NCBI GenBank assembly: GCA_024291935.2
Contig: CM044317.1
Location: 65,896,730-65,960,729, forward strand
Length of the DNA stretch: 64,000 bases
Direction: 5' to 3'
From: Okapia johnstoni
Lineage: Eukaryota > Chordata > Mammalia > Artiodactyla > Giraffidae
In this document: positions 1-11,355 of the stretch, in pieces
Position numbering within the stretch: the stretch's first letter is position 1
How the letters are laid out: the number at the start of each line of letters is the position of its first letter
The notes under the pieces: generated by a model
Database searches by the model: none
What the model saw: only the letters and a program-made list of their open reading frames with translations
What the model was told of the DNA's origin: nothing
Position numbers and translations under genes: made by a program

Positions 1-689
1 TTTTATTCTGGAATATCATTCAGCTCTGGACAAATTGGGAAGAAAAACTCTTAGTTATTTAGAGTGATAATGACTGAATAGATTGAAGTGGATCTGTCCT
101 TTGTGGCTAAGAAAGTATTTAATGACTACTATGCAAAAATGTATTCTGCATTGGGGTATCTTGACATAAAATTGTTTGTTTTAGAAGTAAAGAAATATGT
201 CATTCATCTTTTAAGTAAAAGACATACATTTGGAACAGCAAAATTTTAGGAGTTAATAAAATGATAAAATCAACAAAACTCTCCTGCACTGACCCTCCAT
301 TCCAGTCTTTAAAAAGAAATATTTAATTCTTAAAGAAATTTTTCCACAGAATATAATGATAAAGGAACACTGGACAAGCCTAGTTAGAAAAGTTTTTAAA
401 ATGCAAATTTATTCGAAGGAAATTGAATTTAAAAAGGTACATTAAGAAAGAGAAAATAAATTTCAAAGATTTTTGAATTACAGTTTTGTGATGCTGAACA
501 TCTGGATAGTATTTGAGAAATTCTGTCAAATATTTTAGTGAATAATTAGCATCATAAAGTTAAGCCTATGATATTGATAATTGCTTTGAAGCTATTGGTT
601 TTATAGTAATGCTTGGTATTTTTAAGTTTTAGCCTTTGATTTAGAAATTTTTTTTAATATTAATAATTGCTTGCTGAGGACATTATTGA
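1..689. other. AT-rich sequence, nothing recognised
   Basis: I see no repeat family, reading frame of interest or RNA gene in this AT-rich stretch. It ends where L2 similarity begins. Confidence 0.5.
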
Positions 690-868
690 TCTCCTGGTGA
701 CTAAACTGGTTCTTGTCTTACTGGACTTAGAGAAGTATTTTTCATGGTTGATCACTCCCTCCATATTGAAACATAGCCTTCTCAGAGATCCCAGGACACC
801 TACATTTCCTAGTTACCCTTTTACCTCAAAGCTACACCTTTTCTTCCTTTTAGCTTCCTCTTTTCTTA

Positions 869-1198
869 GTTCAGTTCAGTCACTCAGTCGTGTCCAACTC
901 TTTGCAACCCCATGGACTGCAGCATGCCAGGACTCCCTGTACATCAACAACTCCCAAAGTTTGCTCAAACTCTTGTCCATCGAGTTGGTGATGCCATCCA
1001 ACCATCTCATCCTCTGTCATCCCCTTCTCCTCCTGCCTTCAATCTTTCCCAGCATCAGGGTCTTTTCCAATGAGTCAGTTCTTCGCATCATGTGGCCAAA
1101 GTATTGGAGTTTCAGCTTCAGCATCAGTCCTTCCAATGAATATTTAGGACTGATTTCCTTTAGGATGGAGTGGTTGGATCTCCTCACAGTCCAAGGGA
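869..1198 (-). mobile_element. BovB LINE 3' end, 5'-truncated, in L2
   Basis: Antisense BovB: the left edge reads 'gttcagttcagtcactcag', which is the reverse complement of the usual BovB 3' terminus. It covers the last ~330 bp of the element (C-terminal ORF2 domain and tail). It is flanked by an 11-bp direct repeat, ctcttttctta, at 858-868 and 1199-1209, which fits target-primed insertion into the L2. One edge base or two overlaps the BovB sequence itself. Confidence 0.93.
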
Positions 1199-1992
1199 CT
1201 CTTTTCTTATCTACACAATTCTAAACACTGAATGCCCCACGGCTTGTCCATCTGGATTTCTTTTCTACTTACACTGACTCTCTTGTGCTCCTCTAGTTTC
1301 TTGGCTTTAAGAAACATCCCTGTACTGAAGACACCCACATTTCTTCTTCCAGTCTAAACTTCTTCCCTGGCCCCAGTTTTGTGTGTCCAATTCCTTAGTC
1401 GACATCTCCACTTGGATGTCCAAAAATGTCCTTAAGTCTAATATGTCCACAACTGAGCCCAGATTTCCATCCTTAATCTTCCAGCAGGGTTGTCCCTTGC
1501 AATCCTGAGAATGGCAGCTCCATCCTTCTAGTTCTTGGGGCCAAATTCCTTGAGGTTACCTTGACTCCTTTCTGTTTCGTGCATTCATATCACCTCTATC
1601 AGCAAATCCTCTCTGCTTATCTTTGCCATCTAACAATTTACATCTACCTCTTCCACTATCACACTAGTACAAACTACCAATATTTCTCACTTGAATTATG
1701 GAGATAACCTCTTAGCTGGCCTCCCTGCTTGCTCCTGAGGATGACAACCAGAGTAATTCTTTATGGATATGTGAGATTATATCACTCCGTTGCTCAAAAT
1801 CTGCACCATACTCAGAGTAAAAACCAAGGGTATCATAGTAGCCTCTATGTACACACAATCTGAATTTTCACCATTCTCCTTTTCTCCATATTCACTCCTG
1901 AAACTCTTCCCCTAGCTCTCTGCCCTTGAACCATCTAAGTCAAGTTGATACTTCAGGGATTCTACATTTGTTGTTTTCTGTACTTGAAATGC

Positions 1993-2378
1993 TGAGTTTT
2001 CCAAATTTGCTGGCATATCGAGCGCAGCACTTTCACAGCATCACCTTTGAGGACCCGAAATAGCTCAACTGGAATTCCATCACCTCCACTAGCTTTGTTC
2101 GTAGTGATGCTTTCTAAGGCCCACTTGACTTCACATTCCAGGATGTCTGGCTCTAGGTGAGTGATCACACCATCGTGATTACCTGGGTCATGAAGATCTT
2201 TTTTGTACAGTTCTTCTGTGTATTCTTGCCACCTCTTCTTAATATCTTCTGCTTCTGTTAGGTCCCTACCATTTCTGTCCTTTATCGAGCCTATCTTTGC
2301 ATGAAATGTTCCTTTGGTATCTCTAATTTTCTTGAAGAGATCCCTAGTCTTTCCCAATCTGTTGTTTTCCTCTATTTC
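1993..2378 (-). mobile_element. BovB internal fragment (ORF2 N-terminal half of RT)
   Basis: On the minus strand this encodes BovB ORF2 text such as 'DLFKKIRDTKGTFHAK' and 'CEVKWALESITTNKASGGDG', which lies between the endonuclease and RT palm. Both the 5' and the 3' parts of BovB are absent. The fragment sits in the L2 and no flanking duplication is visible. The piece is a fossil, not a gene. Confidence 0.92.
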
Positions 2379-2558
2379 CTCTCCCAGACACCTTCACAAC
2401 TCCCTCTCCTACTTTATTTAGTTTTCCACCTTAAAGCCACATTCTCAATTAGGCCTTTCTTGAACTCTAAATATACTCACACACTTTGTCACCACCAGCA
2501 CTGCCAATCTGCTTTCCCTGATTTTTCTCATAGCATTGTAATCATAGTTAGTCCAAAC

Positions 2559-2599
2559 ATTTTTAAAATTAATTTTTATTGGAGTGTAGTTGCTTTACT
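2559..2599 (-). mobile_element. 41-bp L1-like 3'-end micro-insertion with perfect 12-bp TSD
   Basis: The 12-mer gttagtccaaac occurs at 2547-2558 and again at 2600-2611. The 41 bases between them start T/A-rich and end with 'ggagtgtagttgctttact', which resembles the antisense start of the ruminant L1 3' end also seen at 49510 and 56830. This is an extremely short, 5'-truncated L1 insertion. Confidence 0.7.
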
Positions 2600-2611
2600 G
2601 TTAGTCCAAAC

Positions 2612-3854
2612 CTGACCATCAATATCAAAACTGTAATTTTACCAACAAGGCCAGACTTCTACTATCAGGCAGTATGGTAGATGTAACCTGAAAAACAAGA
2701 GTCAAAAGATTCTGGCACATTACCAGAGTCCTAGTCTGTCTCTGGCAATTAGTCCACTCCATCATCAAGTCATAAAACCAAACTATCTCCCAGAGAGAGG
2801 CCACTAAGGTTTGTAGGTTTCCATTTGATCTTGTCAGGTTCTGAAAGCAGGACTGGCCTCTGGAACATTTTTAGCATGTAACTGAGCTAAGAGACTATGT
2901 CTGTCTCTTGCTGTACGACTCTTTGTTACATTGGATTGCCCTATTGCATCATTCATTCATTCGTTGTTCAAGTACTATCCCTCCTTCTTTCAACTTTAAA
3001 GCAAACTTTTCCTCCTTGGAAAGAATAATAGTCTTGGCCATCCTGGTGTAGATTAGCGGCATCAATGATAGTCTAGCAAGTGCCTTTCCCTCTGTTCATT
3101 TCCATTCATATCAGGTAGGATTATTCAGGTAAAGAACTTGTGGACTATCTCAACCACTGGGCTTATAGCTGCATTCACTGGCAACCCTCATTTTTCCAGA
3201 TGGGGAAAAGGCATCATTGAGCCAATCAGGACCTTAGGAATTCAGTACAAAACTTAAAGTATAGTCCAAACTATATGTTTATAGTCACAGTTTCTTGCTT
3301 TTATCAAGGATCATCCTTGCTTCTGGTATCTGCAGTTGAAGTTCTAGTCTTGTCACCACTGCATCAGATGTGTGCGTAGGTGAGAAATTGGAGATGATAT
3401 GAAGAAAGATAATTTAGGAATAATTGTATAGTTATATCAGGAGAGGTTATTTGGAAAGAATTATACAGTTATACCGGAATCCTCCCTAATCCCTTCTCCT
3501 CTCAATTCATCAGAAAAGAAAGTTCTCTTTTCTGAAAAAGTAAAAATAGAGGAATCTATCTAATGGGGAGATTCCCTTGCCCCTGAATATGCTGAGTGTA
3601 AGCACACACTTGTTACGGTATGTAAGCTAGCCTCCTTGCCAATACATTGCCCCATTTTAGACAACCCACATTTCAGTTTCCCATTTCGATTCTCTATAAA
3701 ACCATTACTCTGTGTGTGTTACATCTCTGTCCATTGTCAGACATTATGGGCTATAAAACATTTCTTGCTCTGAAGAAATGTGACTTGGTTTTCTAAATGG
3801 GTACAGTGTCTTCTGTGCTGGTTCTTTTATAATACTCTGAGTATTTACATCTAC
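2612..3854. other. Unassigned sequence, possibly the 3' continuation of the ERV-L relic
   Basis: No family could be named. It lies downstream (minus strand) of ERV-L integrase text and may hold its degraded end. A short diverged duplication of about 26 bp is visible at 3417-3443 and 3452-3478 (both contain 'ata/cagttata'). Confidence 0.35.
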
Positions 3855-4860
3855 CATGGGGTTCAGTCTAGAGTAAGAATCTGTTTTGTAGCCTCTTGGG
3901 ACTAATGGCATCAGTTCCACTTGCCAGTTATTTGCAAATTTGCCTTACCCCCAGGGAATCATCCCCACTGCCGTCTGCAGTTTCCTTTCTCTATTTTTGG
4001 CAAACAGGACAGTTATGGCCAGCACTTGATGCCTCAGGGGGTATAAGAGGAATGTGTCTATCTCTGCATTGCTGTACTATCCCTGTCCACCTTTTTCATG
4101 AACCCAGGTGGCCACCTCAGTTGAGTACACCAGAATATCTGCTCATCAATTCTGATCACCTTCTAATCCTAGAAGGGGATTCTTCTGATGGACATCAACA
4201 CATCCTACTTTTTACTGCATTCCTCAGATTCTCATTAAGAGATTTTCATAGGGTTATGCAGCAAGTTGGCATTCCCTAACAGGCTAATTTTCCATTGTCC
4301 TTTTGCGTGATGACCATGTGGCAAAACATTGGCTATTGCCCATCAGTGGTAAAAAAAAAAAAAAAAAAAAAAAAAAACAACCCACAAACACAGTGACAAA
4401 AATCATGCAGTTCACCCCACTGATCTGTTTTGGTCTACCTTCTTCAGACTGGTGGCCTTCCAAACATGAGGCTATCCATTTCCATCAGAACTGCTATTCA
4501 TAAACCAAACAGCTCTTTGTTAGTCTATCAAGAGCAGTTTATGGGCACTACCCGAGTAGCAATAGGGTCAGCCATTTCCAAAGTTGACTCTAGGGGAAAA
4601 GAGGTTTCCTGCTCATTAATATCTTTACATTCCCCCAGTAGCATGTTCTTGTAAAAACCATTTCGGCTTTCTTTTGGAACTCTCCTGGGCGTTGCCTTCC
4701 TATTAGAGCATCTGTCAGACATCACTCAAGATATTAGATGTATTTCAGTTTTCAAGATTATTTTATGTCTTTCAGCCATAGGAGCAGCCTCAATAAAAAC
4801 CCAATATCTAGCTAATTGTTTCTCAAAAGGAAATTTTCTGGTCTGAAATCCCAGGGTTTA
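3855..4860 (-). pseudogene. Degraded ERV-L-like (class III) pol: RT/RNase H connection to integrase
   Basis: Read on the minus strand, about 4770-4850 translates to a tract containing 'PFEKQLARYWVFIEAA', which fits the end of RT or connection region of ERV-L pol. Further downstream, about 3990-4030, there is 'GHNCPVCQ', a zinc-finger Cys pair of the integrase N-terminal domain. It is followed at about 3880-3930 by 'WQVELMPLVPRGYK', matching the start of the integrase catalytic core. The order is correct for a minus-strand pol. Stops and frameshifts occur throughout and no long frame survives. Integrase would insert viral DNA into the host genome and RT would copy viral RNA, but this copy cannot do either. 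The plus-strand frame at 3896-4279 is only its antisense shadow. Confidence 0.65.
4351..4377 (+). repeat. Poly(A) run of 27
   Basis: A homopolymer of 27 A lies inside the ERV-L relic. It may be the tail of a lost insertion or simple slippage, and no element precedes it. Confidence 0.9.
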
Positions 4861-5472
4861 TTGCTGGATGATTTTCACAGGCTTTGTAATAAGACCCCAT
4901 CTATGTTCAGCAAAGACAATTACACAGATAGTTTGTTCACACCAGCACTCCGGTTCTACTCTGTTTCAAATTAATAATTCGCATGGGCTTGGGCTATCTT
5001 ATTGGTTACCTTTTAGTGCGTCTAATTAATATTGCCTGAAGGGTAGATTTATATGCCTTTAGTTTTATACTCCATAGGAGAAATGTTTCCCAGTTAGACA
5101 CAATCTAATACATTCATCTCATTTCTATAATGCATTCAAGGAGGTGCTACTATTTCACATAAAGTTTGTTCAAATATTACAGTTTTCATCCAAACTTTCA
5201 CGTTAATCTCTCCTAAATTTCTGTATTTTTTCAGTTTAATTGTAGTCCCTGTTCGGGTTTCATCAATGGGTTTTGGTACCAAAATGCATAGGGCTCCTTT
5301 ACCAAAATGTAAAGGAGTTCTGAAATGTCGTCACCACTCCTTGATCCTTTTACCCATTCATATGCATAAGACTTTGAATCTCCAGTAGATGAGTCGACCA
5401 TTGTAATGATTAGATTGCTTGTGGAATCACTGCCCAAACTAGGGTGAGTAAAGCAGATTTATTGAGGGTCCT
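4861..5472. other. Unassigned sequence near the ERV-L relic
   Basis: On the minus strand a 68-codon frame (5231-5437) is present, with no recognised motif. A minus-strand AATAAA lies near 5458-5463. I can name nothing else. Confidence 0.3.
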
Positions 5473-5826
5473 TTAATGTTGGGGGACCACTAGGGATCCC
5501 ACTGGTACACCCAACCTCTGAGAGTACTGCTTTAAGATCTTTGTTTTGACTCCGTCAATGTCTGCTTTATTTATCCTATTTTTAAGTAACTGCCTTCTAC
5601 TCTGTTGGGATGAGTTCGTTGGTTTTCCTTTTCTCTTTCCATGTTGTTCTACCACATTGATGCTTAATGTATTCAGTCCATTTCTTAATAAGCATTTAAA
5701 AATTTCCACTCTGCTGGGATGAATCCATTGGCTTTTCTGTTTGCTTCTTCCTATTGTCTTGGCAACCCGTCTAGCCTTTGCTGTCCTTCGTTCAGTATAA
5801 TTTTTCTCTTTGACGGTGGCTCTCAT
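5473..5826 (-). other. Unrecognised Lys/Arg-rich 117-codon frame built from ~35-codon tandem repeats
   Basis: This minus-strand frame opens with ATG and runs 117 codons. It is strongly basic (many K, R and Q). The nucleotide text around 5598-5640 recurs with differences at 5703-5745. Both carry a 'ctctgYtgggatgaRtYcRttgg' motif about 105 bp apart, and the flanking T-rich parts also align. The period of about 35 codons keeps frame. I recognise no domain. It lies upstream, on the same strand, of the ERV-L pol, so it might derive from a retroelement gag-like region. It could equally be a chance frame over a tandem repeat. No promoter or splice evidence is available. Confidence 0.35.
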
Positions 5827-5979
5827 TCTAGTAGTTCAACCTCAGGCTATCAAGAATCTAAATTGGACCTGGTGTCGGGTTCTACTCCAGCACGTTCCTT
5901 TGGTAGGGTGCCTGAGATAAAGGCTGTCTTGTGTACCAGGAAGAGTCTGAACTTTGTCTGTCTCTTACTTCCATTTTAA

Positions 5980-6913
5980 CTATTATAATAGCAAAGAATA
6001 ATAACAACCAGGAAATTGCATATCTTTTTGTTACTTTGCATTTTCTTATGCACCTGGTGAGCCAACACCCCAGGAGTTAGATACATCATTTCTAAATTCC
6101 ATTAGTAAATTTACCTCCAGTAACTAACATGATATCATGGAATGGGAGTCCCCTTGACTACTCAGGAGTCAAATATTTCCCAGCCCCTACCTGACAAGAG
6201 CATAGCATTTGGCCCTCCCTCATCCTGCCAGCGTCACTGAATTGGCCTGTTCTGAAGAAGGAGAGCTCTGCACTCCTTTGCCAATGTTATTATTGTGCTG
6301 ATCAACATCAAAAACCACACTGGAAATAACGTTGTATAACATATATGTTAAATATTTTTTTAAAAATGAAATACTTAGTTTATTCTGAAAAAGGAAATGT
6401 GGTTCCTAAGAAATATTTATAATTTCAGCCCATACTTTAAATATTTTACTCACTTTACTCTGAGTATTCAAAAATTCTCATAAACTCTAAAGTTTCAAAT
6501 AATCTTGATTTGTCTGTAATCTAAGAACAAATTTCTCTGACAAAAATAAAATAATCGATTACTGGTCAATTTAACATTAATCTTGTATCCTAGTATCAAC
6601 AGTATATCAATCATCTTTCCAGTTTGAAAAACTTTAGTCTTGTTCTTGGATGATGTAATTCTCTCACATCCACCAAGTCTAACAGTAAAATTCAATTATT
6701 GTTTAGCACTTGTATTACTTCCCATATTTTTCTAATTTTTACATTAAAAAATTAGAATCCAAAAGTGTTAGATTGAGACTATGAGAGAGCACAGTCTTGG
6801 AAAAAAGTTCATAATAAAAAGATAAAGCATCGAACTTATATTGTTTTATTGATGCAAAAAATGAACTCTGGGGATTTTATTTCATTGGATGAATTTTTAA
6901 ATTATTTAGATAC
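5980..6913. other. AT-rich sequence, nothing recognised
   Basis: No repeat or coding signal was identified. A 66-codon minus-strand frame at 6495-6695 has no features. Confidence 0.5.
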
Positions 6914-6917
6914 ACAT

Positions 6918-7115
6918 AGGGCTTCCCTGATGGCGTAGGGAATCCACCTTCCAATGCAGGAGATGCAGGTTCTATCCCTGGTCAGGAAGATATCCTGGAG
7001 AAGGAAGTGGCAACTCATTCCAGTATTCTTGCCTGGGAAACCCATGGACAGAGGAACCTCGTGGGCTATTGTTCATGATGTCACACCGAGTCAGAGAGGA
7101 CTTAGTACCTATAAT
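6918..7115 (+). mobile_element. Bov-tA SINE
   Basis: Sense copy: it begins with the tRNA-Glu-derived head 'gggcttccctgatggcgta' and continues through the BovA body (about 'tattcttgcctgggaaaccc', 'atggacagagga'). It degenerates near 'gagtcagagaggact'. The promoter-like head is derived from a tRNA but is not a tRNA gene. Confidence 0.92.
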
Positions 7116-7264
7116 GGCAACAGCATAAAACATCATTTAGAGGAAACAGTAAGTATAAAAACCACTCATACTAGAAATGAAAATAAAAAGCAGAAAATCT
7201 CCATACTTATAGTACCAAAGGAGCCATTTCCTTTTTCTCCACAATTTCAGGATATTTTATGGCA

Positions 7265-7430
7265 AATGTTCTCAAAATTTGGTTCTCAGATAAGGATGAG
7301 CAGAAAGGCAAACTCTCAGGCCCACCCCAAACTCACTGAATCAAAAACTTCCTGTGGCCCAGTGATCAGTGCTGTAATAACCTCTGGGTGATTCTGAGGA
7401 GTACTGAAGTTGGCAAGCCACTGCTTCAAA
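7265..7430 (+). mobile_element. MER5A-like hAT-Charlie non-autonomous DNA transposon
   Basis: The text follows the MER5A pattern: 'ggttctcagataaggatgag', then 'caggcccaccccaaactcac', 'tgaatcaaaaactt', 'gtgattctgagga' and 'aagccactgctt'. It encodes no transposase. Family assignment is from memory of the consensus. Confidence 0.8.
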
Positions 7431-7864
7431 GTGATCCTCTTGCAGGATGCTCATGGAGACAGCATGTGCTTTTTTTCCTCGGACTACTTCACCAGGAGGT
7501 CCACTCTTCCTTGTCAGTTTTAAAGCATTTCCTAGAGGGTAGGTATAGATCCTGTTCCTTCGTTAAATAGTTCCTGTCAATGTGTTTTGTAAAGTCACGT
7601 TCTGACAACCTGAAAGGCAAGTGTGGGGACACTGGGTATGCACAGATTGAGTCATATATGGAAACTATCCAAAGGACTTGCAGAAAATCCTCTGTGAATG
7701 TACAGTGCAGACAGTGTAAACACGGCTACTGCTGGGGAAGTAAGGACTGCACCATGAGAGCTCAGCCCCATAGTAACATGACACCAAGGCCAGCATGGTG
7801 AGCCCAGTTAATGAAGGAAGAAGTACTAGCAGCACAGACAAACTTCACATTAGCTCTGTGATAG

Positions 7865-7960
7865 CTGGGATGTCTGTCTTGTTCAACTTTGTAGCCCCAC
7901 TGCCTAGTACAGTGGCTGGTATATAGCAGGTGCTAAGTCAATACTTGTGAACTCCAGGGA
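7865..7960 (+). mobile_element. L2 3'-end fragment
   Basis: The wording 'gtagccccactgcctagtac' followed by 'agtggctggtatatagcagg' and 'tgctaagtcaatactt' matches the L2 3' end. The surrounding 7431-8076 holds nothing else I recognise. Confidence 0.7.
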
Positions 7961-8076
7961 AAAAGACAAGCACGGGGTTAAAAAAAAGGCAGAAAAAGGA
8001 ATTAAAGTACACACAGCAAGTAAAGAATGTAATAAACTCCCCAGGACTAGGAATATAATACCTAGACATGGTTGAA

Positions 8077-10440
8077 GCTGTTCAATCCCCTAAGTCGGGT
8101 TTGACTCTGAAACCCCATAGGCTGTAGAAAGCCAGGCTCCTCTGTCCTCCACTATCTCCTGGAGTTTGCTAGATTCATGTCTGTTGAGTCAATAATGCTG
8201 TCTATCCATCTCATCCTCTGCTAACCCCTCCTCCCTTTGCCTTCAGTCTTTCCCAGCATCAGGGTCTTTTCCAATGAGTCAGCTCTTTGCATCAGGTGGC
8301 TAAAGTATTGGAGCTCTGGCTTCAGCATCAGTCATTCCAATGAATATTCAGGATTGATTTCCTTTAGGATTGACTGGTTTGATCTCCTTGCAGTCGAAGG
8401 AACTCTCAGGAGCCTTCTTCAGCACCATAATTCGAAAGCATCAATTGTTCAGCACTCAGCCTTTTTTATGATCCAGTTCTCTCATCTGTACATGACTACT
8501 GGAAAAACCATAGCTTTGACTATATGGACCTTTGTCAGCAAAGTGACTTCTTTGCTTCTTAATACACTGTCTAGGTTTGCCATAGCTTTTCTTCCAAGGA
8601 GCAAGTGTCTTTTAATTTCATAGCTGCATTTACCATCAGCAGTAATTTTGGAGCCCAAGAAAATAAAGTCTGTCACTGTTTCCACTGTTTCCCCATCTAT
8701 GTGCCATGAAGTGATGGGACCAGATGCCATGATCTTAGATTTTTTAATGTTGAGTTTCAAGCCAGCTTTTTCACTCTCCTCTTTCACCTTCATCAATAGG
8801 CTCTTTAGTTCCTCTTCAGTTTCTGCCATTAGAGTGGTATCATCTGCCTGTCTGAGATTTGATATTTCTCCCAGCAATCTGGATTCCAGTGTGTGCTTCA
8901 TCCGGCTTGGTATTTGCATGATGTACTCTCCATATAAGTTAAACAAGAAGAGTGACACTATGTGGCCTTGTCATACTCACTTCCCAATTGTGAACCAGTC
9001 CATTGTTTCATGTCCAGTCCTAATGGTTGCTTCTTGACATGTCTACAGATTTCTCAGGAGACAGGTAAGGTGTCTGGTGTGCCCATCTCTTTAATAATTT
9101 TCTAGTTTGTTGTGATCTACACAGTCAAAAGCTTTACTGCAGTCAATGAAGAATAAGTAGATGTTTTTCTGGAATTCCTTGTTTTATCCATAAATCCAAT
9201 GAATGTTGGCTATTTGATCTCTAGCTCCTCTGCGTTTTATAAAGGCAGCTTATACATCTGGAAATTCTTGGCTCACTTACTACTGAAGCCTAGCTTGAAA
9301 GATTTTGAACATAACCTTGTTAGCATGTGAAATGAACATAATTGCATAGTAATTTGAACATTCTTTGGCATTGTCATTCTTTGGGATTGGAATGAAAACT
9401 GACCTTTTCTAGTCTGGTGGCTACTGCTGAGTTTTCCAAATTTGCTGACATATTGAGTGCAGCACTTTAACAGCATCATCTTTTAGGATTTTAATAGTTC
9501 AGCCAGAATTCTATCACCTCCTCTAGCTTTGTTCATATAATGCTTCCTAAAGTCTGCTTGACTTTACAGGATGTCTGGCTTTAGGGGAGTGACCACATCA
9601 TCATGGTTGTCTGGGTCATTAAGACCTTTTTAGTATAATTCTTCTGTGTATTCTTACCATTTCTTCTTAATATCTTCTGCTTCTGTTAGGTCCTTACCAT
9701 TTCTGTCCTTTATCGTGCCTTTCTTTGCATGAAATTTTCCCTTGTTAACTCTAATTTTCTTGAAGACGTCTCTGATCTTTTTCATTCAGTTGTTTTTCTC
9801 TATTTCTTAAGAAGGCCTTCTTGTCTCACCTTGCTATTTTTTATACTTCTGCATTCAGTTGGGTATATTTTTCCCTTTCTCCCATGACTTTCACTTCTCT
9901 TCTTTGTTCAGCTATTTGGAAAGCCTCCTCAGACAACCACTTTGTCTCCTTGCATTTCTTTTTCTTTGGGATGTTTTTGGTCACTGACTCCTGTACAGTG
10001 TTGCAAACCTCCATCCATACCTCTTCAGGCACTCTGTCTACCAGTTCTAATCCCTTGAATATATTCATCACTTCCACGTTATAATCATAAGGGATTTGTT
10101 TTAGGTCATACCTGAATGGCCTAGTGGTTTCCCCTACTTTCTTCAATTTAAGACTGAATTTTACAATAAGAAGCTTATGCATGATCTTAGCCACAGTCTG
10201 CTCCAGGTCTTGTTTCTGCTGACTGTGTAGAACTTCTCCATTTTCTGCTAAGAAGAATATAATCAATCTGATTTTGGTATTGACCATTTGGTGATTACCA
10301 TGCCATCTCTTGGGTTGTTGGAAAAGAGTGTTTGCTATGACCAGTATGTTCTCTTGACAAAATTCTGTTAGCATTTACCATACTTCTTTTTGTATTCCAA
10401 GGTCAAACTTCCTTGTTCTTCTGGGTATCTCTTGGCTTCC
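8077..10440 (-). mobile_element. BovB LINE, 5'-truncated, ~2.4 kb
   Basis: Antisense BovB runs from a degenerate 3' end near 8077 to the end of the endonuclease region near 10440 ('gtattccaaggtcaaact'). It is rich in stops and indels. Readable ORF2 pieces on the minus strand include 8482-8958, with a diverged 'LRQADDTTLMAETEEELKSL' in place of the usual YADD box, and 9841-10374. It is more diverged than the neighbouring plus-strand copy. A Bov-tA lies at its 5' side. Confidence 0.95.
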
Positions 10441-10632
10441 TGGGCTTTCCAGGTGGCACAGTGGTAAAGAATCTACGTTGCATTGTAGGAGCCACAGGAA
10501 AGCCAAATTCAATCCCTGGGTCAGGAAGATCCCCTGAATTAGGAAATGGCAACCCACTCCAGAATTCTTCCCTGTAAAATTCCATGGACAGAGGAGCCTA
10601 GTGGACTACAGTCTATAGGGTCACAGAGAGCA
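10441..10632 (+). mobile_element. Bov-tA SINE lacking its 3' end
   Basis: Sense SINE with the head 'gggctttccaggtggcacag' and body up to 'atagggtcacagagag'. The usual 'tcggacacgactgagc' end is missing and the text passes directly into sense BovB ('actgtggctcagatcatg'). It separates two BovB copies in opposite orientation. Confidence 0.9.
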
Positions 10633-10718
10633 GACTGTGGCTCAGATCATGAACTCCTTATTGCCAAATTCAGACTTAAATTGAAGAAAGTAGGGAAAAG
10701 CACTAGTCCATTCAGGTA

Positions 10719-11331
10719 TCAGTTCAGTTCAGTTCAGTTCAGTTGCTCAGTTGTGTCTGACTCTTTGGGACCCCATGAATTGCAGCACGCCAGGTCTCTC
10801 TGTCCATCACCAACTCCCGGAGTCTACCCAAACCCATGTCTATTGAGTCAGTGATGCCATCCAGCCATCTCATCCTCTGTCGTCCCCTTCTCCTCCTGCC
10901 CCCAATCATACCCAGCATTAGGGTCTTTTCCAATGAGTCAACTCTTTGAATGAGGTGGCCAAAGTATTGGAGTTTCAGCTTCAACATCAGTCCTTCCAAT
11001 GAATACCCAGGATTGATTTCCTTTAGGATGGACTGGTTGGATCTCCTTGCAGTCCAAGGGACTCTCAAGAGTCTTCTCCAACACCACAGTTCAAAAGCAT
11101 CAATTCTTCAGTGCTCAGCTTTCTTCACCATCCAACTCTCACATCCATACATGACCACTGGAAAAACCATAGCCTTGACTGGACGGACTTTTGTTGGCAA
11201 AGTAATGTCTCTGCTTTTCAATATGCTATCTAGGTTGGTCATAACCTTCCTTCCAAGGAGTAAGCGTCTTTTAATTTCATGGCTGCAATCACCATCAGTA
11301 GTGATTTTGGAGCCCCCCAAAATAAAGTCTG
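10719..11331 (-). mobile_element. Nested antisense BovB 3' end
   Basis: The insertion begins with five copies of 'cagtt' (reverse complement of the BovB tail) and ends at 'aataaagtctga'. The host BovB reads 'ttcaggtat' before and 'tcaaatccctta' after. The host consensus bases between these (about 8 bp) are missing, so the insertion came with a small target deletion instead of a duplication. Confidence 0.93.
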
Positions 11332-11355
11332 ATCAAATCCCTTATGAGTATACAG

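Larger units (their letters stand above)
690..2546 (+). mobile_element. L2 LINE relic (end of RT region and 3' part), split by two BovB insertions
   Basis: The text follows the ancient L2 consensus in sense orientation. Around 735-860 it reads like the L2 reverse-transcriptase C-terminal region. At 1385-1500 there is the characteristic wording about 'gacatctccacttggatgtc', and at 1690-1830 the stretch ending in 'actcagagtaaaaaccaagg'. The L2 is interrupted at 869-1198 and 1993-2378 by BovB pieces and resumes after each with consistent order. It is highly diverged and not coding. The family identification comes from remembered consensus, not from a search. Confidence 0.8.

Noticed and set aside
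667..1224. 185-codon plus-strand frame as a gene
   Set aside because: The first part is L2 sequence and the second part is antisense BovB. The frame crosses an insertion boundary and has no homology of its own.
3896..4279. 127-codon plus-strand frame as a gene
   Set aside because: It lies antisense to ERV-L integrase text and has no domain.
5598..5745. CRISPR-like repeat array
   Set aside because: There are only about two diverged units with no constant repeat and spacer structure, in a mammalian genome.
5869..5895. 'tggtgtcggg' as an ERV primer-binding site (Leu-like)
   Set aside because: Only about ten bases fit, the direction is opposite to the ERV-L pol, and no LTR end is visible beside it.
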